23,451 nucleotides of DNA, taken from positions 1 through 23,451 of IMG/VR virus record IMGVR_UViG_3300035698_001828, one strand, 5' to 3'. The stretch is from a virus. A program made the translations under genes and the position numbers. The notes below the pieces were generated by a model. That model worked only from the letters and a program-made list of their open reading frames with translations, was not told the origin of the DNA and did no database searches. Positions 18,450-23,451 of the stretch are shown here, piece by piece (the first letter of the stretch is position 1; each line of letters starts with the position of its first letter).

Positions 18450-18749
18450 TTAGAATCCTAGTGTATTTCTTAGTGCCGATGGGTCAGGAAGATATATTTT
18501 TGTTCCTGCAACAAAATCAAAAACAGGATCCTTTAAAATATCTAAATTACGCTGCGCAAACACCCACCATAATTCTTTTCTGCCATAGGTAATATGCGCA
18601 AGCAGGTCAGGTCGATATGTATATTCTGATGTTATTTCAAATAAAATATCTTCTCGATTTATAGGAACAGGACGAGGAGATAAAATATCTAAATATCCGT
18701 TTTTATTAATAGCTGTTCTTGCATATTGGCTTAAACTAGTGTTTTTCAT
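18450..18749 (-). CDS. 53: gp53-like baseplate wedge protein, short form
   Basis: gp53 joins neighbouring wedges around the hub in T4-type baseplates. The 99-residue product has the signature region YRPDLLAHITYGRKELWWVF followed by AQRNLDILKDPVFDFVAG and TKIYLPDP, a LysM-like pattern found in gp53 and small tail proteins. T4 gp53 is 196 residues, so this is about half length and has little beyond the LysM-like core. The ATG overlaps the stop of the upstream gene (TAATG), and the hub gene follows after one base. The frame is intact, so shortness looks like a genuine compact form rather than decay. Confidence 0.75.
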   Translation of the reverse strand: MKNTSLSQYARTAINKNGYLDILSPRPVPINREDILFEITSEYTYRPDLLAHITYGRKELWWVFAQRNLDILKDPVFDFVAGTKIYLPDPSALRNTLGF

Positions 18750-19600
18750 TATACAAATCCTTCCGGTCCATTAATATGTCCGCCGCCTACATATTGATTT
18801 AAACTAAATCCTGATTGCGAACGTCTTGCATATTGCGGCTGTAGTGTAACTGTAATTGAACTTTGCGTAGGCACATAGTTAACTTGTCCGTTAATTGTAC
18901 ATTCTATATAATCTACATCTACTGGTAAATCTGTTGTAAAGTTTGTAATTACTACTGGTATATTATTTAATACATGCTTACCGTATCCATTTAGTCTACA
19001 TACCACTGGGGGGTTGCCCAACGGAGTACTATTACCATAAAACATTTTTGTTGCGCTTCTTAAAAAATGCAAGCAGGCAATCCAATACTTTGCATCATTT
19101 GAATTTTCTTGATAAAATTCACCAGTAAGTGTAATTGCATCAACTTGACTATTTTCATATGCCTGATACGGAAAATTTGTGTGTGTTGGTTGTATTGCAC
19201 TGTAATTTGCACTATGACTTAAAAGCACTGTAGGGTTAAATGGAAATATCATTCTATTTCCCGTATTAAACGCACTGCTTTTGCTGTTTTCTCTTAGTGG
19301 TGCAAGTATATCACCTTCATTTAATAAAACGTCAGGTACACTAATACTTACTCGCCAGTCGCTTGCTTCCGAAACACTGTTGCTAGAAGCAATAACGGCT
19401 CTAGAAATTGTTCTATTGTTAATTGACGAACCAAAGCCGCCGGTTTGATTAATAAAATTAGCTGCTAATTTTCCTAATGGTCCGAGACTGCCAAGCTTTT
19501 GATTAATAGTTTCGCCAATTGCTCCTTTGACGGCACTTTTTGCATCATTTACAATACTACTTACAAAGTTGCTTGCATCAAAATTAATTTTAAATGGCAT
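18749..19600 (-). CDS. gp48/gp54-like baseplate-tail tube junction protein
   Basis: First gene of the baseplate operon. The protein has 283 residues, close to T4 gp54 (320) and gp48 (364), which cap the hub and start tail-tube assembly. The N-terminal 55 residues are an amphipathic Val/Ala/Ser/Lys helix region followed by Gly-rich turns (INQTGGFGSS). The rest is a tube-like beta fold: DWRVSISVPDVLLNEGDI, FPFNPTVLLSHSANYS, then HFLRSATKMFYGN and PPVVCRLNGYGKHVLNNIPV. An insoluble-looking or membrane segment is absent. GGAGAG lies about 10 bases before the ATG. Whether it matches gp48 or gp54 I cannot decide; only one such gene is seen here, and the other may lie elsewhere. It follows a CTAAATA late motif. 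Confidence 0.65.
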   Translation of the reverse strand: MPFKINFDASNFVSSIVNDAKSAVKGAIGETINQKLGSLGPLGKLAANFINQTGGFGSSINNRTISRAVIASSNSVSEASDWRVSISVPDVLLNEGDILAPLRENSKSSAFNTGNRMIFPFNPTVLLSHSANYSAIQPTHTNFPYQAYENSQVDAITLTGEFYQENSNDAKYWIACLHFLRSATKMFYGNSTPLGNPPVVCRLNGYGKHVLNNIPVVITNFTTDLPVDVDYIECTINGQVNYVPTQSSITVTLQPQYARRSQSGFSLNQYVGGGHINGPEGFV

Positions 19601-19623
19601 TTTTATTTTCTCTCCTGTACTAC

Positions 19624-19630
19624 TATTTAG
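19624..19630 (-). promoter_or_regulatory. Late-promoter-like motif CTAAATA for the baseplate operon
   Basis: CTAAATA on the minus strand, 24 bases before the ATG at 19600, with AGGAG between them. It is the same heptamer as upstream of gp6 and matches the T4 late element except at one aligned base. It directly abuts the -35 box of the oppositely directed gp55 promoter. Confidence 0.6.
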
Positions 19631-19659
19631 TTGACAAAATTAAGTATGTGTATTATAAT
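19631..19659 (+). promoter_or_regulatory. Consensus sigma-70 promoter of gp55
   Basis: TTGACA at 19631-19636 and TATAAT at 19654-19659 with a 17-base spacer: perfect consensus in both boxes and spacing. Initiation near 19666 gives a leader of about 20 bases with AGGAG at 19671-19675. It suits early expression by the unmodified host polymerase. Confidence 0.85.
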
Positions 19660-19685
19660 AGTTATAACACAGGAGAAGTCTATAC

Positions 19686-20531
19686 ATGAGACCTAAAAAT
19701 TATCTTAACAATAAAGATATACTAAAAGAAATACACAAATCAAAAAACCAGTTTAATAGTTATACAGCACCCGAATACGGTGACTATGACATTATTTTGC
19801 CTAGCGTAGATAAAATTAATCGATTAACTGTAGCAGAAGCAAAACGTAATAAAGCAAAGAAGATGTCATCTGCTGAATACGAACGCCGTAAAGGACTTGG
19901 TGAGAAGGTTAAACAAGCAGAGTGCGAAACACTTGCATCTGAAATTACAAAAGAAGAACTAATCTTCCGTGTAATGACGTTTGATCATATTCCAGAAGAG
20001 CCGGGGCGTAAAAAGAACCCAAAGACTGTTGCTGACACACGAGTTAAGCTACCGTTTCCGCCGTTTGTACACTACAAGTACAACGATGACGGTGAAATTG
20101 TTCTAGTTGGTAAAAGTCACTGGGTAGGTGGCATGGACAACGGACACTTTTCAAAAGATCACGGTGTTGCAACTAAAAATCTTGCTATGATGTGGCTAAA
20201 ACTTGTTGACCGTTATGCAACTCGTGGCAATGTTCGTGGATATACCTACAACGACGAGATGAAGGGTCAAGCAATCCTGCAACTTTCTCAAATCGGCCTA
20301 CAGTTTGATGAATCTAAGTCAGATAACCCCTTTGCATACTACACTGCCGCAGTTACCAACAGTTTTGTACGTGTGATCAACATAGAAAAGCGCAATCAAA
20401 ACATCCGAGACGATATTCTTGAAATGAACGACTTGAATCCTAGCTTTACTAGACAAAATCAAGGCGAATGGGAAGCTGCTGTCAAGCGAAATGAGGAAGC
20501 AGAATTTACTCCGTTTACAAAACCCAAATAA
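19686..20531 (+). CDS. 55: Late transcription sigma factor gp55, long form
   Basis: gp55 replaces the host sigma factor on RNA polymerase and recognises the late -10 element. The 281 residues start like T4 gp55 (NYLNNKDILKEIHKSK) and carry the sigma-like core at about 160-266: NLAMMWLKLVDRYATR, YTYNDEMKGQAILQLSQIGL, NPFAYYTAAVTNSFVRVINI and EKRNQNIRDDILEMN. Between them lies an insertion of about 110 residues, rich in Lys/Arg/Glu early and containing LPFPPFVHYKYNDD and GKSHWVGGMDNGHF. T4 gp55 is 185 residues. The C-terminus (EEAEFTPFTKPK) lacks an obvious copy of the T4 clamp-binding tail. It has its own consensus sigma-70 promoter and lies divergent to the baseplate operon that it would activate. 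AGGAG is 10 bases before the ATG. Confidence 0.9.
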   Translation: MRPKNYLNNKDILKEIHKSKNQFNSYTAPEYGDYDIILPSVDKINRLTVAEAKRNKAKKMSSAEYERRKGLGEKVKQAECETLASEITKEELIFRVMTFDHIPEEPGRKKNPKTVADTRVKLPFPPFVHYKYNDDGEIVLVGKSHWVGGMDNGHFSKDHGVATKNLAMMWLKLVDRYATRGNVRGYTYNDEMKGQAILQLSQIGLQFDESKSDNPFAYYTAAVTNSFVRVINIEKRNQNIRDDILEMNDLNPSFTRQNQGEWEAAVKRNEEAEFTPFTKPK

Positions 20532-20535
20532 TTGG

Positions 20536-20564
20536 TTGACAACTGTATAAAATTACTATATACT
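20536..20564 (+). promoter_or_regulatory. Sigma-70 promoter of gp47-gp46
   Basis: TTGACA at 20536-20541, a 17-base spacer, and TATACT at 20559-20564: eleven of twelve consensus positions. It begins four bases after the gp55 stop codon. Initiation near 20571 leaves a leader of about 20 bases containing GGAG (20579-20582). It lets gp47 and gp46 be expressed early even without read-through from gp55. Confidence 0.8.
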
Positions 20565-20590
20565 TTAACAATAAGTATGGAGAATTAAAT

Positions 20591-21607
20591 TTGTTTAAAA
20601 AAGCTGCGGTGTTTACGGACATCCATTTTGGCCTAAAAGGCAATAGTCGTGTTCACAACGATGATTGTGAAAGATTTATTGATTGGTACATTCAAACTGC
20701 AAAAGATAACGGTTGTGAGACCGGAATCTTCTGTGGAGACTGGCATCACAACAGAAATAGTCTAAATCTAACCACAATGGATGCTACTATTCGTAGTATG
20801 GAGAAGCTAGGTGCTGCATTTGAGAAGTTCTACTTCTTTGATGGCAATCACGACTTGTATTACAAAGACAAACGTGATGTAAACTCAACTGCATTTGCTA
20901 AACACATTCCAGGCATTACATTTGTAGACGAAATTCTTATAGAAGACGACGTTGCACTTGTTCCGTGGCTTGTAGGAGACGAATGGAAGCAGATGAGTGA
21001 CATTAAAACAAAGTATTTGTTTGGTCACTTTGAGCTTCCTAGCTTTTATATGAATGCACTTGTTAAGATGCCCGACCACGGTGATCTAAAGTCTAAACAT
21101 TTTAAGCATCAAGACTACGTTTTTAGTGGTCACTTCCATAAAAGACAAAAACAAGGCGCTATTCATTACATCGGCAATGCATTTCCGCATAACTATGCAG
21201 ATGTAGGTGATGATGATCGCGGTATGATGATACTTGATAAGGAAAATAACAAGGAGCCAGAGTATATCAACTGGTCAGATTGTCCCAAGTACCGTACTAC
21301 TACACTTAGTTACTTAATTGACAATGCAGAAACATTTATTAAGCCAAATATGTACCTCCGTGTAACACTTGACCTTCCTGTAAGTTACGAAGAAGCAAGT
21401 TTTGTTAAAGAAACATTTATGGGACAGTATGAATGTCGTGAGATTACACTTATTCCGCAAAAACACCTAGAAGAAATGTCAACTGAGCTAGACATAGCAC
21501 AGTTTGAAAGTGTTGATCAAATTGTTAGCAACGAAATTGCAGAACTAGACACTAACAACTATAACAAAAGTATGTTACTACAGATTTACAACGGATTAGA
21601 ACAATAA
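20591..21607 (+). CDS. 47: Recombination nuclease subunit gp47 (Mre11-like)
   Basis: Metal-dependent nuclease that works with gp46 to resect DNA ends for recombination-dependent replication and host DNA breakdown. 338 residues, T4 gp47 size (339). Calcineurin-type phosphoesterase motifs are all present: D10-I-H12, G49-D50, G85-N-H-D88, G145-H146, and G180-H181-F-H183. The C-terminal third is the capping region, ending in helical Glu/Asn-rich sequence. The start is a TTG at 20591 with GGAG 8 bases upstream; there is no closer ATG, and the motif set begins only nine residues in, so TTG is the natural start. It has a sigma-70 promoter and is followed by gp46 after one base, suggesting coupled translation. 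Confidence 0.95.
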   Translation: MFKKAAVFTDIHFGLKGNSRVHNDDCERFIDWYIQTAKDNGCETGIFCGDWHHNRNSLNLTTMDATIRSMEKLGAAFEKFYFFDGNHDLYYKDKRDVNSTAFAKHIPGITFVDEILIEDDVALVPWLVGDEWKQMSDIKTKYLFGHFELPSFYMNALVKMPDHGDLKSKHFKHQDYVFSGHFHKRQKQGAIHYIGNAFPHNYADVGDDDRGMMILDKENNKEPEYINWSDCPKYRTTTLSYLIDNAETFIKPNMYLRVTLDLPVSYEEASFVKETFMGQYECREITLIPQKHLEEMSTELDIAQFESVDQIVSNEIAELDTNNYNKSMLLQIYNGLEQ

Positions 21608-21608
21608 T

Positions 21609-23384
21609 ATGATCAAAGTTAAGGACATGACGGTTAAAAACTTCATGAGTGTGGGCAATCAAACTCAAGCAGTAGATTTTAATCATGAACAGCTAACACT
21701 TGTACTAGGTGAGAACTTAGATCAAGGCGGTGACGATAGTGGATCACGTAACGGCACTGGAAAAACGACCATTATCAACGCACTGTCGTATGCTTTGTAT
21801 GGTACTGCACTAACAAACATCAAACGCAATAATCTAATTAACAAAACTAACTCAAAAGGCATGCTGGTTACGCTACATTTTGAAAAAGATGGCAATGATT
21901 ATAGGATCGAGCGCGGTCGTAGCCCAAATATCTTTAAATTCTACATCAACAATCAAGAAAGCCTTGTGGACGAGTCTCAAGGCGACAGTAGACAAACTCA
22001 AGATGATGTAAACACACTACTGGGCATGAGTCACGACATGTTTAAACACATTGTTGCACTCAATACCTACACAGAGCCGTTTTTGAGTATGCGTGTCAAT
22101 GACCAACGTGCAATTATTGAGCAATTGCTAGGCATTACTATCCTTAGTGAAAAAGCCGATGCACTTAAAGAGCAAATTCGTGCAACTAAAGATGCAATCA
22201 CTGAAGAAACATTAAAAATTAATGCAATGCAAAGTGCTAACGAAAAAATTGAAGTAAGTATTGATAGCTTAAAACGCACTCAACGTGCATGGCTTGCTAA
22301 AAAGGAGCATGACTGTGCTAAATTACAGCAAGGTATATCTCAGCTCGAACAGTTAGATATTGAAGCTGAATTAGCAGCACACGAGAAACTAGCAAACTGG
22401 ACTGAACATAACAATTCTATCCTTGCTCTTAAAAAAGAACTAAGCACACTGGAGCCGGCTCTCCAACGTGCAGACAAAGCTGTTGAAAAATTAACCAAAG
22501 AGATTACAGAACTCGATGATGCTACTTGTTACACTTGTGGACAAGAACTTCATGCAGATAAAAAAGCAGAAATTGCAGAGCGTAAAAACAAAGAACTACT
22601 CGATGCACAGTCATATGCACAAGAAATAAATGCAAAGTGTTCTGAAGTAATTATGGCACTAGAGGAAATTGGTGACATTAACGGCAAGCCTAGCACATTC
22701 TATGACACTGCTAAAGAAGCATACGAGCATCGTAGTAACGTAGATAATTTAAAGCAAGCACTAGAGTCAAAGAAGGTAGAGGACGATCCTTATGCTCGAC
22801 AAATTGACAGTCTAAACGAAACTGCTATTCAAAAGGTAGACTGGGGAGTTGTAAACGAACTTACCAGTTACAAAGAGCACCAAGAGTTCTTGCTCAAGTT
22901 GTTAACAAACAAAGATAGCTTTATTCGCAAGAAGATTATTGATCAAAACCTAGCATACCTAAACAATAGACTTACATACTATCTCGATAAAATTGGATTG
23001 CCTCATCAAGTTGTGTTCCAAAATGATTTGAACGTTGAGATTACACAACTAGGACAAGATTTAGACTTTGATAACTTGAGTCGAGGTGAACGCAACAGAC
23101 TTATCTTAGGATTAAGCTTTGCATTCCGTGATGTTTGGGAAAGTTTGTATCAAAATATTAACTTGTTGTTTATTGATGAGCTAATTGACTCAGGTATGGA
23201 CACTGCCGGCGTTGAAAACAGTCTAAGCATTCTTAAAAAGATGGCACGAGAAAGAGAAAAGAATATCTATCTTATCTCACACAAAGACGAACTAATAGGC
23301 AGAGTTAATCACGTGCTGCGTGTTGTAAAAGAAAATGGCTTCACCTCATACGAACCAGATTTAGATATTACTAGTATCGTATAA
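21609..23384 (+). CDS. 46: Recombination nuclease subunit gp46 (Rad50-like ATPase)
   Basis: SMC/Rad50-type ATPase that pairs with gp47 to tether and resect DNA ends. 591 residues; T4 gp46 is about 560. Visible: a P-loop at 45-54 (GSRNGTGKTT) preceded by an insertion, GENLDQGGDDS, that T4 gp46 lacks; a Q-loop region near 150; coiled coils at about 185-300 and 315-400; a zinc hook C307-Y-T-C310 at the hairpin; the ABC signature LSRGE at 490-494; Walker B LLFIDE at 519-524; and the H-loop His558 in LISHKDEL. All catalytic parts are intact. There is no good Shine-Dalgarno motif close to the ATG, so translation is likely coupled to gp47, one base away. A late promoter overlaps the stop codon. Confidence 0.95.
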   Translation: MIKVKDMTVKNFMSVGNQTQAVDFNHEQLTLVLGENLDQGGDDSGSRNGTGKTTIINALSYALYGTALTNIKRNNLINKTNSKGMLVTLHFEKDGNDYRIERGRSPNIFKFYINNQESLVDESQGDSRQTQDDVNTLLGMSHDMFKHIVALNTYTEPFLSMRVNDQRAIIEQLLGITILSEKADALKEQIRATKDAITEETLKINAMQSANEKIEVSIDSLKRTQRAWLAKKEHDCAKLQQGISQLEQLDIEAELAAHEKLANWTEHNNSILALKKELSTLEPALQRADKAVEKLTKEITELDDATCYTCGQELHADKKAEIAERKNKELLDAQSYAQEINAKCSEVIMALEEIGDINGKPSTFYDTAKEAYEHRSNVDNLKQALESKKVEDDPYARQIDSLNETAIQKVDWGVVNELTSYKEHQEFLLKLLTNKDSFIRKKIIDQNLAYLNNRLTYYLDKIGLPHQVVFQNDLNVEITQLGQDLDFDNLSRGERNRLILGLSFAFRDVWESLYQNINLLFIDELIDSGMDTAGVENSLSILKKMAREREKNIYLISHKDELIGRVNHVLRVVKENGFTSYEPDLDITSIV

Positions 23385-23387
23385 ATA
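23380..23387 (+). promoter_or_regulatory. Late promoter TATAAATA overlapping the gp46 stop
   Basis: Exact match to the T4 late -10 element. The TAA stop of gp46 (23382-23384) lies inside it. Initiation about 6 bases downstream gives a short leader with AAAGGAGA before the ATG at 23413. It separates the early nuclease genes from a late gene. Confidence 0.75.
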
Positions 23388-23412
23388 CTAAGTAAATTCT
23401 AAAGGAGATATA

Positions 23413-23451
23413 ATGTTTACGCAAAATAATTATTTAAAAGAATATTATGAT
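23413..23451 (+). CDS. Start of an unidentified gene under a late promoter, 3' end outside window
   Basis: Thirteen codons are visible from the ATG: MFTQNNYLKEYYD. GGAG lies 7 bases before the ATG (from AAAGGAGAT), and a perfect TATAAATA sits about 25 bases upstream, so expression late in infection is expected. The peptide is too short to identify. It shares direction with gp46 but has a separate promoter. Late timing suggests a structural, assembly or lysis product, but nothing in the visible codons confirms this. Confidence 0.65.
   Translation, partial: MFTQNNYLKEYYD

Overview
The window looks like the core of a T4-like contractile-tail phage (Caudoviricetes) with low G+C content. Every gene I can recognise is a phage gene. 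The proteins look closest in style to the marine T4-like phages (cyanophages and pelagiphages) rather than to T4. The signs are an enlarged gp6, a giant baseplate-region structural protein, a gp55 sigma factor with a long internal insertion, and a gp46 with an extended P-loop. I cannot tell the host from this sequence.

Left part, positions 1-19600, all on the minus strand and transcribed right to left. This is a tightly packed baseplate operon whose genes overlap by 1 base or lie 1 to 60 bases apart. In order of transcription it encodes a gp48/gp54-like tail-tube junction protein, a short gp53-like wedge protein, a large hub protein with a glycine zipper, a Thr/Ser/Pro/Ala/Gly-rich protein of unknown function, a gp5-like spike with a C-terminal lysozyme-like domain, gp25, a long gp6, and a giant gp7-position protein of at least 2552 residues that runs off the left edge.

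Right part, 19686-23451, on the plus strand. It encodes gp55 (late sigma factor), gp47 and gp46 (the Mre11/Rad50-like recombination nuclease), and the first 13 codons of another gene.

Regulation can be read from the sequence. gp55 and gp47 each have an upstream sigma-70 promoter (TTGACA, 17-base spacer, TATAAT or TATACT), which is the expected early pattern. Late-promoter-like motifs precede the structural genes: CTAAATA upstream of the gp48-like gene and twice upstream of gp6. A perfect TATAAATA overlaps the gp46 stop and precedes the last, partial gene. The 85-base divergent region at 19601-19685 is therefore a compact early/late switch: host polymerase would make the sigma factor to the right, and that sigma factor would turn on the baseplate operon to the left.

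No stretch longer than 300 bases lacks a gene. I saw no tRNA, CRISPR array, insertion sequence or clear terminator.
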